A DNA stretch of 64,000 nucleotides from Leadbetterella sp035299025. Lineage in GTDB: Bacteria; Bacteroidota; Bacteroidia; Cytophagales; Spirosomataceae. The DNA lies in assembly GCA_035299025.1 (NCBI GenBank), contig DATGXK010000007.1, positions 806,001 through 870,000 of the forward strand. The letters are read 5' to 3'. Made by a program: the position numbers and the translations under genes. Position 1 is the first letter of the stretch. Each line of letters begins with the position of its first letter. Of the stretch, positions 1 through 8,188 are shown piece by piece. The notes under the pieces were generated by a model that saw only the letters and a list, made by a program, of their open reading frames with translations, ran no database searches and had not been told where the DNA came from.

Positions 1-638
1 GCCAAGGATGAACCAGCCAAATTGCTTCCCGTCAAGGTTACCCCTTTTATAAATGGATCGGCCACAATGGATTCTATTTTATCTATATCCACAAAAAGAT
101 TTTGCAATATTCCCTGCTCAAACCCAGCCTCAAAAAAGAGCTCTTCCAATTTGGTGGCTGACATAAACACGTTTGGGGCATGTTTAAGAAATACCACATT
201 TCCAGCCAAAATTGTTGGAATAGCAAATCTAAGTACTTGCCAGTAAGGAAAATTCCAAGGCATTACGGCGAGTATACCTCCTTGTGGTTCAAATGAATAA
301 TATGCTTTGTGGGCATAATTGTTGACTTCGGTACCTCTGAGTTGCTCTTCTGCTACTTGGCAGTAGTATTTTGCGGTAATGGCACACTTTTCTATCTCCG
401 CAGTGGCAGATTTCAAGGTTTTGCCCATTTCTAGGCTTATTTCCTTGGCCAGTTCATTCTTTCTATTTTCTAAAATGGCTGCCAGACGAAGGACCAAGGC
501 GATTCTTTCGGCAATTTCCGTTTTTTTCCACCTCTTGTATGTCTGTTCACCTTTTCTAATCTTTGAGAAATAGTCTCGATCTTCCTCAAAACTAGCCAAA
601 ACTTCTCCATTCGCCGGATTGATACTTTTAAAGGTCAT
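1..638 (-). CDS. Aldehyde dehydrogenase (succinate-semialdehyde dehydrogenase-like), 3' end outside window
   Basis: An NAD(P)-dependent aldehyde dehydrogenase that would oxidise an aldehyde to its acid in the cytoplasm. Only the first ~212 residues are present and the catalytic cysteine region lies outside. The N-terminal Rossmann part is clear: FEPQGGILAVMPWNFPYWQ with the conserved Asn near residue 129, then PTILAGNVVFLKHAPNV and the segment GVTLTGS. This pattern is typical of the YneI/GabD succinate-semialdehyde dehydrogenase branch, but the substrate cannot be settled from half a protein. The ATG overlaps the last codons of the upstream rrf2 gene by 11 bases, so the two are probably co-translated and the regulator may control the dehydrogenase. 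Confidence 0.88.
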   Translation of the reverse strand, partial: MTFKSINPANGEVLASFEEDRDYFSKIRKGEQTYKRWKKTEIAERIALVLRLAAILENRKNELAKEISLEMGKTLKSATAEIEKCAITAKYYCQVAEEQLRGTEVNNYAHKAYYSFEPQGGILAVMPWNFPYWQVLRFAIPTILAGNVVFLKHAPNVFMSATKLEELFFEAGFEQGILQNLFVDIDKIESIVADPFIKGVTLTGSNLAGSSL

Positions 639-1047
639 CCAACATGTCTTTTAGTGTTACATTGTCATAAACCGAAAGGTTCGCATCTCTGATTTTTGCC
701 ATTACAGGTCTTATTTTACACTTTTCTTCGTTGTTACAATCATCACATTTGCCATAAAAATTGAGCGAAACACAAAGCACAGGAGCTATAGGACCATCTA
801 TGATTCTGATAATTTTAGAAAGCGTTACCTCATTGGGCGGTAGTCTCAGCAAATACCCACCACCTTTGCCTTTTTGGCTCTGCAGTATACCATTGTTTCT
901 GAGTTCCAACAGAATAGCTTCCAAAAATTTCTTTGGAATATTCTCCTTTTCAGAAATCTCACTTATTAAGAGCGGTTTATGCGTATCATAACCCTCCGCG
1001 AGTCTCGTTAGGGCTTTCAGTGCGTATTTGGCTTTTTTAGATATCAT
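628..1047 (-). CDS. Rrf2 family transcriptional regulator
   Basis: A 139-residue winged-helix regulator of the Rrf2/IscR/NsrR family. It begins MISKKAKYALKAL, typical of the family, followed by the recognition helix region (IPKKFLEAIL) and the wing GKGGGYLL. Four cysteines lie at about 92, 101, 104 and 110. IscR uses three cysteines in this loop to hold a [2Fe-2S] cluster, so an Fe-S or nitric oxide/redox sensor is likely; which residues bind is inference. The gene leads an operon with the aldehyde dehydrogenase. A perfect inverted repeat overlaps its own promoter, which suggests autoregulation. Confidence 0.9.
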   Translation of the reverse strand: MISKKAKYALKALTRLAEGYDTHKPLLISEISEKENIPKKFLEAILLELRNNGILQSQKGKGGGYLLRLPPNEVTLSKIIRIIDGPIAPVLCVSLNFYGKCDDCNNEEKCKIRPVMAKIRDANLSVYDNVTLKDMLDDL

Positions 1048-1064
1048 AGTGGTTGATGTTTTAG

Positions 1065-1115
1065 CAAATTTAGTTTTGAAACCATGGTTTACAAAATGAT
1101 TTTGGGTTTTGTAAA
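1065..1115 (-). promoter_or_regulatory. rrf2 promoter with overlapping dyad operator
   Basis: Read on the minus strand, TTTG (1092-1095) and TAAATTTG (1065-1072) are separated by 19 bases, matching the Bacteroidota -33/-7 promoter. A perfect 9-base inverted repeat, TTTACAAAA (1088-1096) and TTTTGTAAA (1107-1115) with a 10-base spacer, covers the -33 element. Its size and place suit an autoregulatory Rrf2 site. Confidence 0.6.
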
Positions 1116-1137
1116 GAATAAAACAACATATTGGTGG

Positions 1138-1145
1138 TAAATTTG
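1138..1145 (+). promoter_or_regulatory. Putative -7 element for the RNA methyltransferase gene
   Basis: TAAATTTG matches the Bacteroidota -7 consensus TAnnTTTG and ends 15 bases before the chosen ATG, implying a very short leader. I see no good -33 TTTG at the usual distance. Confidence 0.4.
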
Positions 1146-1160
1146 CACAAAATTAAGATA

Positions 1161-2378
1161 ATGAGTAAAGTTATAAAATTGTTTCCACCATTGATAGAAG
1201 CTATCGAAAAAGCTTTGGTGGAGATATTCGTAGAAAATAGAAAAGCAGATAAGGCCATTTCAGGAATTCTGAAGTCAAATCCCAAATGGGGCTCTCGCGA
1301 CAGAGGTTTTATTGCTGAAAACACTTACGATATTGTCAGGAATTGGCGATTGATAAATTACTGCTTTGGCAAAGACGATGTAAATAATAAATTGACCGGA
1401 ACTTATAGAGAATTGATTGGTATTTGGTTGATTTTCAAAGGTTATGATTTGTCAGGCAATACGCTATTTGGGAAAATTGATTTGGAGAAAATCAATAAAA
1501 GAAGAGCTGAAGCCGAAAAAGACCTAAGAATAAAATATTCTGTAGCCGATTGGATGGATAAAAGAATTTCGGAAGAAATAGGAGATGCTTGGTCAGCAGA
1601 ATTGGAAGCACTCAGCAAGCAAGCCGAGGTGTATTTAAGGGTAAATACAACAAAAATATCGAAGGAAGAACTCATGAAAGTTCTGAAAGAGAAAGATGTG
1701 GAAGTGTCTGAAGTTGAAGGGGTTAGTTCTGCACTTTTACTGCAAAAACGTATGAATGTTTTCTCTTTGGAAGAGTTTAAGAAAGGTTATTTTGAAGTGC
1801 AAGATGCTGGCAGTCAGATGATTTCGGAGCTTCTGGATATTCAACCCGAACAAAGAGTGATAGACGCATGTGCGGGAGCGGGTGGTAAAACCCTCCACAT
1901 GGCCAACATCATGAAAAATAAAGGTAGAATCATTGCTCTTGATGTAGAAGAACACAAGCTTGTAGAGCTCAAAAGTAGAGCCAAAAGAAATGGCTTGAGC
2001 AATATTGAACCGAAGTTGATTGAATCAAAAACCATCAAACGTTTGAGAGATACGGCTGACAGGCTCTTACTCGACGTTCCCTGCTCTGGTTTGGGGGTTT
2101 TGAAGCGAAATCCTGATGCCAAATGGAAGTTAAAACCAGAGTTTTTAGATGAAATAAATCAGGTGCAGGCTACTATTTTACAAGATTATTCCAAAATTCT
2201 GAAATCGGGCGGAAAAATGGTGTATGCCACTTGTTCTATATTGCCCTCAGAAAATGAGAAGCAAGTAGAGAAGTTTTTGGCCAATAACCCTGACTATTTT
2301 CTAATAAAGGAGAATAAAGTTTCTCCAGCCAAAGATGGTTTTGATGGTTTTTATATGGCTTTGATTGGGCGTAGTTGA
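1161..2378 (+). CDS. RsmB/NOP2/Sun family RNA (cytosine-C5) methyltransferase
   Basis: A 405-residue SAM-dependent RNA m5C methyltransferase. The N-terminal half is an RsmB-like RNA-binding region. The SAM site is DACAGAGGKT at 235-244. The two family cysteines are in PCSG (C308) and ATCS (C358); in this family one attacks C6 of the cytosine and the other releases the product. 16S rRNA is the likely substrate, but tRNA or 23S rRNA cannot be excluded. I chose the ATG that begins MSKVIKLFPP, because an upstream in-frame TTG at 1131 overlaps the probable promoter. Confidence 0.9.
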   Translation: MSKVIKLFPPLIEAIEKALVEIFVENRKADKAISGILKSNPKWGSRDRGFIAENTYDIVRNWRLINYCFGKDDVNNKLTGTYRELIGIWLIFKGYDLSGNTLFGKIDLEKINKRRAEAEKDLRIKYSVADWMDKRISEEIGDAWSAELEALSKQAEVYLRVNTTKISKEELMKVLKEKDVEVSEVEGVSSALLLQKRMNVFSLEEFKKGYFEVQDAGSQMISELLDIQPEQRVIDACAGAGGKTLHMANIMKNKGRIIALDVEEHKLVELKSRAKRNGLSNIEPKLIESKTIKRLRDTADRLLLDVPCSGLGVLKRNPDAKWKLKPEFLDEINQVQATILQDYSKILKSGGKMVYATCSILPSENEKQVEKFLANNPDYFLIKENKVSPAKDGFDGFYMALIGRS

Positions 2379-2552
2379 TTGGTTACTGGAAACTAGTTAT
2401 TGGTGTACTTGTTATTTCTTATGACTCTGAATTTCAATTACTGATTGGAGCCGAAGCCAAATATGAGTCAAATTCCAAACCGATGACAGAGCGAAGTCGA
2501 GGTCATATAAATATATTTAGTTCGTTGTATAAATAGAATAAGAAGCATTTTC

Positions 2553-3488
2553 ATGAAAGTATTGATAGTTGACGAAATGCATGAGTCTATAGTTCACATG
2601 CCCGAGGAATTGGGTCTGGAAGTGGATTATTTTTCGAATATTGCTTTGTCGGAAGTTTTGGGAAAAGTTGCTGATTATGAAGGGCTTATAATTAGAAGTA
2701 AATTTTTTATAGATGAAAATTTCCTACAAAACGCACCAAAACTAAAGTTCATTGGTCGGGCAGGAGCGGGATTGGATCTTATAGATATTGATGCCTGTAA
2801 AAGACGGAACATAGAAATATTCGCGGCAAATGAAGGCAACCGAATTGCTGTGGCGGAGCATTTGATAGGAATGTTATTGAGTCTTTTCAATAATATCGAG
2901 AAATCACATTTAGAAATCAAAAATGGCTTTTGGAAACGAGAGGAAAATAGAGGTGAGGAGCTATTTGGAAAGACCGTAGGAATTATAGGATTTGGCAACA
3001 ATGGCGAGGCCACGGCCAGTCGTTTGGTTGCATTCGGATGTAAGATTTTGGCCTATGATAAATACAGGTATGGGTTTGGCAATCAGTTTGTTACTGAGTC
3101 TACACTTGAGGAGATATTCAGAGAGGTGGATATTTTGAGCTTGCATATTCCGCTTACACATGAAACCAACAAAATGGTAGATAAGGCGTTTTTCGATAAG
3201 TTTTCAAAGAATATTTACTTCTGTAACGTGGCCCGTGGAGAACTGGTGGTTCAGAACGATTTGGTGGAAGTTCTCAAATCAGGAAAAGTAAAAGGAGCTT
3301 GTTTGGATGTATTAGAAAATGAGAAAATTAATAAACTTTCCGAATCTCAACAACAGAGTTTTAATTATCTGGTAAATCACCCAAATGTCATCATCACACC
3401 TCACATTGCTGGCTGGACTTTCGAATCTTACAATAGAATTAATACGGTTTTAAAGGATAAGATTGCTAGGTTTCTAAATTTAAAGTAA
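2553..3488 (+). CDS. D-isomer-specific 2-hydroxyacid dehydrogenase (phosphoglycerate dehydrogenase-like)
   Basis: A 311-residue NAD-dependent 2-hydroxyacid dehydrogenase. The nucleotide-binding loop GFGNNG is at 146-151. The signature NVARGELV carries the substrate-binding Arg, and ITPHIAGWTFES carries the catalytic His. The length matches the short form of 3-phosphoglycerate dehydrogenase, which lacks the C-terminal ACT domain, so a role in serine synthesis is plausible but other 2-oxoacids are possible. It stands alone: 174 bases separate it from the methyltransferase gene and I see nothing clear in that gap. No serC is nearby. Confidence 0.85.
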   Translation: MKVLIVDEMHESIVHMPEELGLEVDYFSNIALSEVLGKVADYEGLIIRSKFFIDENFLQNAPKLKFIGRAGAGLDLIDIDACKRRNIEIFAANEGNRIAVAEHLIGMLLSLFNNIEKSHLEIKNGFWKREENRGEELFGKTVGIIGFGNNGEATASRLVAFGCKILAYDKYRYGFGNQFVTESTLEEIFREVDILSLHIPLTHETNKMVDKAFFDKFSKNIYFCNVARGELVVQNDLVEVLKSGKVKGACLDVLENEKINKLSESQQQSFNYLVNHPNVIITPHIAGWTFESYNRINTVLKDKIARFLNLK

Positions 3489-3544
3489 AGATAGAAATCT
3501 TTGAAAGTCTTCTCAAAAATCGACGCATTTTATCGAGAAATACT

Positions 3545-3611
3545 TTTTACATCTCTTTTACATTATTTTACATTTCAAACACCATTTCCTCAATCTGAGA
3601 GAATACATTTG
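3545..3611 (+). promoter_or_regulatory. Three phased TTTTACAT repeats upstream of a -7 element
   Basis: TTTTACAT occurs exactly at 3545-3552, 3556-3563 and 3566-3573, that is, at 11- and 10-base steps (about one helical turn). A -7 element TACATTTG lies at 3604-3611, 20 bases before the next ATG, and no proper -33 TTTG is present. The layout suggests an activator that binds one face of the DNA next to a weak promoter. Confidence 0.5.
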
Positions 3612-3630
3612 GACATAAATAAAAAAAATC

Positions 3631-4425
3631 ATGAAGAGAAATATTGTAATTAGCAGCATTTTAATAGCATTGTTCAGCATCTCGGCTATTACTTATAAAA
3701 AATTGAATTCCAAAAAGGATTTCCATTTAAACTCGCCCAAAAAACAAACTTCCTCCTTTTTTAATAAATATCTCGTTGAAACTTTAGACAATACTATATA
3801 TTACAATCTAGAGTCAAAATTTACTGTTTCAAAAGATAAATTATCAAATGCCAATAGTGTTCTGGATATTTACACGAAATTGGCAGGTGAAAGTTCCGAG
3901 AATATTGCATCAACCTCAATTGCAAAACTGAAGGCCGATATGTCGCCCATTAAAATAGAAGATGGTGAAAGGAATATTTTAAACGAATCACAAACCAAAC
4001 TTTTAAAATCGCTTGATTACGAAGACAAATTTTTGCTGAAAATTCTGATTAAAAAGAAAATTAACAGTTCTGACAAGATTGTCACAAGACTTTTGACATA
4101 TCATCTTACAGTAGTACCAGAAAAGGTAGCCGAGTATAGTCTCGGAAAAAAGTCGTTCATAGATTTCATAAGAAAAAATACGGAGAAAGAAACGCTAAAT
4201 ATTACCAAACAGAAAATAGGAAGTGGTACAATAAGTTTTGTAGTATTGGCAAATGGCAAAGTATCAGATATCAAATTAAATAATGAATCAAGGCTAAGAT
4301 CATTAGACGATAAATTGATAAAATTGCTTAAAAATTTGCCTGCAAAATGGAATCCAGCTCGCAATGCCCAAGGTGAAGCAGTTGCTCAAGAATTGATTTT
4401 TTCTTTTGGAAATCCAGGTTGCTAA
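3631..4425 (+). CDS. Membrane-anchored protein with TonB C-terminal-like domain
   Basis: A 264-residue protein with one N-terminal hydrophobic segment (about residues 5-22, ISSILIALFSISAIT) and a lysine/serine-rich remainder predicted to be periplasmic. The last ~70 residues (GTISFVVLANGKVSDIKL, later LPAKWNPARNAQGEAVAQ, ending IFSFG) follow the beta-strand pattern of the TonB C-terminal domain found in many Bacteroidota energy-transducer-like proteins. The proline-rich linker of true TonB is absent, and no ExbB/ExbD is adjacent, so a classical TonB role is not supported. Residues ~30-190 are unrecognised. The gene has its own promoter with an unusual repeat array and no co-directional partner. 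Confidence 0.6.
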   Translation: MKRNIVISSILIALFSISAITYKKLNSKKDFHLNSPKKQTSSFFNKYLVETLDNTIYYNLESKFTVSKDKLSNANSVLDIYTKLAGESSENIASTSIAKLKADMSPIKIEDGERNILNESQTKLLKSLDYEDKFLLKILIKKKINSSDKIVTRLLTYHLTVVPEKVAEYSLGKKSFIDFIRKNTEKETLNITKQKIGSGTISFVVLANGKVSDIKLNNESRLRSLDDKLIKLLKNLPAKWNPARNAQGEAVAQELIFSFGNPGC

Positions 4426-4442
4426 AGAGAGCGACATTTAGT

Positions 4443-4937
4443 CTATTTTAGCTCCTTCAGCATCACAAAGTCATTCATCAGATAGCCGTTTCCTATTTCT
4501 ATATCTTCAGAGAATGCAATTTTAAAACCTTGTTTTTCGTAGAATTTTATGGCTTTGTTTTGGCGGTTTACGTTTAAAATCAGTCTTTTGCTTGATTTAT
4601 TTATGGCCTCTCTTTGGGTTTCCTCCAGCAATATTTTCCCTAAGCCTTTGCCTTGAGCAGCCGGACTAATGTAAATCTTATGAATCTTAGTTTGTAGTTC
4701 GCCTCCATAGTTATGCTCAAATGAAACAAAAGCCAAGTCATCCTGTCCATCTTTTATAATTAGGAAAGTTTGCGTTTTTTGTATCTGTTCTGATAGAACT
4801 TGCTCACTGTACATCATATCTAACATGTACTTTATTTGTTCGGGACCTAAAATATCCCCGTACGCACTAGGCCAAGTAGCGTAGGCGATATTTTGTATGC
4901 TTTTTACATCATTGAGGCTCGCTTTCCTGATTTCCAT
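4443..4937 (-). CDS. GNAT family N-acetyltransferase
   Basis: A 164-residue acetyltransferase. The acetyl-CoA pyrophosphate-binding motif is visible as YISPAAQGKGLGKILL, followed by the NVNRQNKAIKFYEKQGF segment typical of motif B. GNAT enzymes transfer an acetyl group from acetyl-CoA to an amine; the acceptor here is unknown. It lies 11 bases downstream of queE on the same strand and is likely co-transcribed, though a functional link is not evident. Confidence 0.88.
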   Translation of the reverse strand: MEIRKASLNDVKSIQNIAYATWPSAYGDILGPEQIKYMLDMMYSEQVLSEQIQKTQTFLIIKDGQDDLAFVSFEHNYGGELQTKIHKIYISPAAQGKGLGKILLEETQREAINKSSKRLILNVNRQNKAIKFYEKQGFKIAFSEDIEIGNGYLMNDFVMLKELK

Positions 4938-4948
4938 GTTGGTCTTAC

Positions 4949-5572
4949 TTAAGGTATATTCAAATATTTATGTGTCTGAATACTCATTCTCCACTTTGGA
5001 TTTTCCTTTATGTAGTTTATTATGAGGGGCATCATTTCCTCTCGCTTGTTCCATTCGGGCTGCAAATACAAAATGCAATCTGGATGAACCTTAAGGGCAT
5101 GTTCTTCGGCAAATTTAAAATCAGATTTGTTAAAAATGATGATTTTAAGTTCATGTGCCGCCTCATAAAATTCAGGGAGAGGTTTTTTGAATTTTTTAGG
5201 AGAAAAACAAATCCAATCCCACTGGCCAGACAATGGATGTGCTCCCGAAGTTTCTATATTGGTCTTAAAACCATTCAGTTTCAAGGTTTTCGTAAGGTTA
5301 TCCAGGTGGTACATCAGTGGCTCGCCACCAGTTATTACGGCCAATCTTCCGGGATATTCCTTTGCACTTTCTAAAATGGTCTCAACCGAAAGTTTTGGAT
5401 GAACGTCCGCATCCCAAGACTCTTTGACGTCACACCAAACACAGCCCACATCGCATCCTCCGAGCCGTATAAAATACGCAGCTTTGCCACTATGAAAGCC
5501 TTCACCCTGAAGGGTATAAAAAGCCTCCATTATGGGTAGTTTTTCGGTCAAATCTATATAATTTTCTTCCAT
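4949..5572 (-). CDS. queE: 7-carboxy-7-deazaguanine synthase
   Basis: A radical SAM enzyme of 207 residues that turns 6-carboxy-tetrahydropterin into 7-carboxy-7-deazaguanine, the ring-forming step toward queuosine in tRNA. The start EAFYTLQGEG is the family signature. The three cluster cysteines are C40, C44 and C47 in GGCDVGCVWCD, i.e. the usual CxxxCxxC. AVITGGEPL supplies the SAM-binding GGE motif. The other queuosine genes (queC, queD, queF) are not in the window. A -7-like element TAATTTTG (minus strand, 5580-5587) ends only 7 bases before the ATG, so the transcript could be nearly leaderless. Confidence 0.93.
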   Translation of the reverse strand: MEENYIDLTEKLPIMEAFYTLQGEGFHSGKAAYFIRLGGCDVGCVWCDVKESWDADVHPKLSVETILESAKEYPGRLAVITGGEPLMYHLDNLTKTLKLNGFKTNIETSGAHPLSGQWDWICFSPKKFKKPLPEFYEAAHELKIIIFNKSDFKFAEEHALKVHPDCILYLQPEWNKREEMMPLIINYIKENPKWRMSIQTHKYLNIP

Positions 5573-5662
5573 TTGGTGGCAAAATTAAACAGAAAATTAG
5601 TCTTTTGTGTTATGAATTAGAAGCAATTTTGGTTTTCGTTCCTTCAAAAAGATTTTTCGAAT

Positions 5663-5670
5663 TACTTTTG
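5663..5670 (+). promoter_or_regulatory. Putative -7 element for ispG
   Basis: TACTTTTG fits TAnnTTTG and lies 19 bases before the ispG ATG. The -33 region is not obvious. Confidence 0.45.
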
Positions 5671-5689
5671 TACAAATAAATCGTTTTTC

Positions 5690-7633
5690 ATGTCATTTAT
5701 ACCATCATATTGTTCGTCATTGACCAAATATTCACGCCGAATAACCAATCAAATAAAAATTGGTGATCTCGGATTAGGATCAGATTTCCCAATAAGGGTG
5801 CAATCTATGACCACCGTGGATACTATGGACACACAAGGGTCTGTAGAACAGTGTATCAGAATGATTGAGAGTGGTTGTGAACTGGTAAGAATCACAGCTC
5901 CGAGTGTTAAAGAGGCACAGAATTTAGAAAATATAAAAAAAGGATTGAGGTCTGCAGGATATCAAACTCCTTTGGTGGCAGATATTCATTTTACGCCCAA
6001 TGCCGCCGAGCTTGCCGCGAGAATAGTTGAAAAAGTAAGAATAAACCCCGGAAACTACGCAGACAAAAAGCGTTTTGAGGTGATAGATTATTCGGACCAA
6101 TCTTATGCACTGGAACTTGAGAGAATTAGGGACAGATTTTTGCCACTGGTAAAAATCTGTAAAGAATACGGTACTGCCATGCGTATAGGCACCAATCATG
6201 GCTCTCTTTCAGATAGGATATTGAGTAGGTATGGAGACACACCAGCTGGGATGGTTGAGTCGGCACTGGAGTTTTTGAAAATCTGTGAGGACGAAAATTA
6301 TTTTAATATCGTCATATCGATGAAATCGTCGAATCCGCAGGTGATGGTACACGCCTACAGACTTTTAGCCAAGCGTTTGGCCGAAGAAAGCATGCAGCCA
6401 TATCCGCTTCACTTGGGTGTTACTGAGGCTGGCGAAGGTGAAGATGGTCGTATAAAATCATCGATGGGTATAGGCACATTGCTTGAAGACGGTCTAGGCG
6501 ACACCGTGAGGGTTAGTCTTACAGAAGACCCAGAATTTGAATCGCCTGTGGCCAGAAAACTTATAGATAGATACGTCTCTAATCCAAAAAACTTCTTGTT
6601 AAAACCCATCGAAAACTCGAATTTTGAGCCTTTTGCCTATATCAAAAGGAAATCTGTTGAGGTATTGAATTTGGGTTCTCAGAATGTTCCAAGAGTAATA
6701 GCAGATTTTTCTGAGATGGAAAGTATTGAAATTGAAGACTTAAAGAATATAGGACATTTTTATCTTCCATTGCCTGACAAATGGAAAATGAATGATCTGG
6801 GTGTTGACTATTTATACTCAGGAAAACGGCCTGTGAAATTTATGCTGCCCAATGGTTTGAAAGAAATCGTTGATCTCGAGATTTGGCAACAACAGACCGA
6901 CAAAATTCACAGGTTTCCGCTAATAACAAAATCTGACTTATTGGACAACTTGTCAATTTCAGAAACGTTGAATTTTTTAAATATTTCGACGGAGGAAATT
7001 GACGATCAAACCATAGATAAACTGAAAGGGCATACGAATGTGGTGGTTCTTTTGAGCTCAGAAAGGCCGAATTCTTATACCGATTTTCGGGCTGTCTTGT
7101 TGAATTTCGAAATGCATGGCTTAAAAAATCCTGTTGCTTTCAGAAAGACTTACAAGGATTTGTCGGTTGAAGAGATACAGCTACACGCATCTACCGACAT
7201 TGGCGGTGCATTTTTAGATGGATTCGGTGAGGGTATCATGTTGTCTGTAACGGATAATCCAAAAGAGACAAACAGTCTTGCTTTTGGAATTTTACAAGCC
7301 GCTAGAACGCGTATTTCCAAAACTGAATACATTTCTTGCCCATCCTGCGGAAGAACCCTCTTTGATCTTCAGGAAACTACTGCGATGATTAGAAAACGTA
7401 CCGATCACCTAAAAGGAGTGAAAATTGGGATTATGGGTTGTATTGTAAACGGCCCCGGAGAAATGGCAGATGCAGATTATGGATATGTAGGTATTGGGAA
7501 AGATAAAATTTCGCTTTATAGAGGTCAGGAGATAGTAAAGCGATCAGTTTCTTCGCAAAATGCTGTGGATGAACTTATTAACCTTATCAAAGAAGATGGT
7601 AACTGGAACGAACCAGAACTAATAGAAGAATAA
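5690..7633 (+). CDS. ispG: (E)-4-hydroxy-3-methylbut-2-enyl-diphosphate synthase, long form
   Basis: The [4Fe-4S] enzyme of the non-mevalonate isoprenoid pathway, converting methylerythritol cyclodiphosphate to HMBPP. The N-terminal TIM-barrel domain starts at IKIGDLGLG and includes PIRVQSMTTVDT. The C-terminal cluster domain has CPSCGRTLFDLQ and GIMGCIVNGPGEMADADYG, giving the three cluster cysteines. At 647 residues it is far longer than the ~370-residue E. coli enzyme. The extra ~250 residues sit between the two domains, the three-domain form known from Bacteroidota, Chlamydiae and plants. It heads a run with a small membrane protein, an MmcQ-like gene and a gamma-glutamylcyclotransferase-like gene, spaced 1, -4 and 6 bases. 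Confidence 0.95.
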   Translation: MSFIPSYCSSLTKYSRRITNQIKIGDLGLGSDFPIRVQSMTTVDTMDTQGSVEQCIRMIESGCELVRITAPSVKEAQNLENIKKGLRSAGYQTPLVADIHFTPNAAELAARIVEKVRINPGNYADKKRFEVIDYSDQSYALELERIRDRFLPLVKICKEYGTAMRIGTNHGSLSDRILSRYGDTPAGMVESALEFLKICEDENYFNIVISMKSSNPQVMVHAYRLLAKRLAEESMQPYPLHLGVTEAGEGEDGRIKSSMGIGTLLEDGLGDTVRVSLTEDPEFESPVARKLIDRYVSNPKNFLLKPIENSNFEPFAYIKRKSVEVLNLGSQNVPRVIADFSEMESIEIEDLKNIGHFYLPLPDKWKMNDLGVDYLYSGKRPVKFMLPNGLKEIVDLEIWQQQTDKIHRFPLITKSDLLDNLSISETLNFLNISTEEIDDQTIDKLKGHTNVVVLLSSERPNSYTDFRAVLLNFEMHGLKNPVAFRKTYKDLSVEEIQLHASTDIGGAFLDGFGEGIMLSVTDNPKETNSLAFGILQAARTRISKTEYISCPSCGRTLFDLQETTAMIRKRTDHLKGVKIGIMGCIVNGPGEMADADYGYVGIGKDKISLYRGQEIVKRSVSSQNAVDELINLIKEDGNWNEPELIEE

Positions 7634-7634
7634 A

Positions 7635-7829
7635 ATGGGAAGATTAACCGAATTGCTCAAAGTTGGGCCAGTTTTCAATTATTTCACAAGAGTCTTTAAA
7701 AAAGACAAGGATGGTAAATATCCAATAAGTACCAATCTCAAAATGATGCACAGTATCAACAAGGTATCTATTTTGATGTTTTTGGTGGCCCTTATTGTCA
7801 TGATTTTTAGAGCTTTTACCCGAGAATGA
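7635..7829 (+). CDS. Small single-span membrane protein (DUF6728-like)
   Basis: A 64-residue protein starting one base after the ispG stop. The first ~40 residues are basic and soluble (VGPVFNYFTRVFKKDKDG). Then one transmembrane helix, VSILMFLVALIVMIF, ends close to the C terminus, predicting a cytoplasmic N terminus. It resembles from memory the small Bacteroidota family DUF6728, an assignment I cannot verify here. Function is unknown. The position implies translation with ispG. Confidence 0.7.
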   Translation: MGRLTELLKVGPVFNYFTRVFKKDKDGKYPISTNLKMMHSINKVSILMFLVALIVMIFRAFTRE

Positions 7830-8182
7830 ATATTGAAGAAATAAGAGATTATTGCCTTTCGTTCAAAGGTGTAACCGAAGAAATGCCATTCGGCCCCGAA
7901 ACTGTGGTTTTTAAAGTAATGGGCAAGATGTTTATGCTTTTACCACTCGACGTGGACGACCTCAGAATATGTGTGAAAAATACGCCGGAGAAAAACATTG
8001 AACTTAGGTCAGAGTATGCCAACATTATAGGTGCATTTCACATGAATAAAACCCACTGGAACAATCTCATTATTGATTTCGCCACTAAAAAAGAGCTCAT
8101 AAAACTGCTTATAACAGACTCTTACAATCTGGTAGTGATGGGCCTTACGAAAAAGCTGCAAGCTGAATTAAATTCGCTTTGA
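7826..8182 (+). CDS. MmcQ/YjbR family protein
   Basis: A 118-residue protein of the MmcQ/YjbR family, a small double-wing-like DNA-binding fold. Typical features are the N-terminal EIRDYCLSFKGVTEEMPFG, the central FKVMGKMFMLLPLD strand pair and the closing HWNNLIID and SYNLVVMGLTKK segments. Members are often labelled DNA-binding, but no target is known. It overlaps the end of the small membrane protein gene by four bases (ATGA), indicating translational coupling. Confidence 0.88.
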   Translation: MNIEEIRDYCLSFKGVTEEMPFGPETVVFKVMGKMFMLLPLDVDDLRICVKNTPEKNIELRSEYANIIGAFHMNKTHWNNLIIDFATKKELIKLLITDSYNLVVMGLTKKLQAELNSL

Positions 8183-8188
8183 AAATAC

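Noticed and set aside
2379..2552. Repeat-like GGTTACTGG / GTTATTGG stretch after the RNA methyltransferase gene
   Set aside because: The copies are short and imperfect and no defined repeat unit or hairpin emerges.
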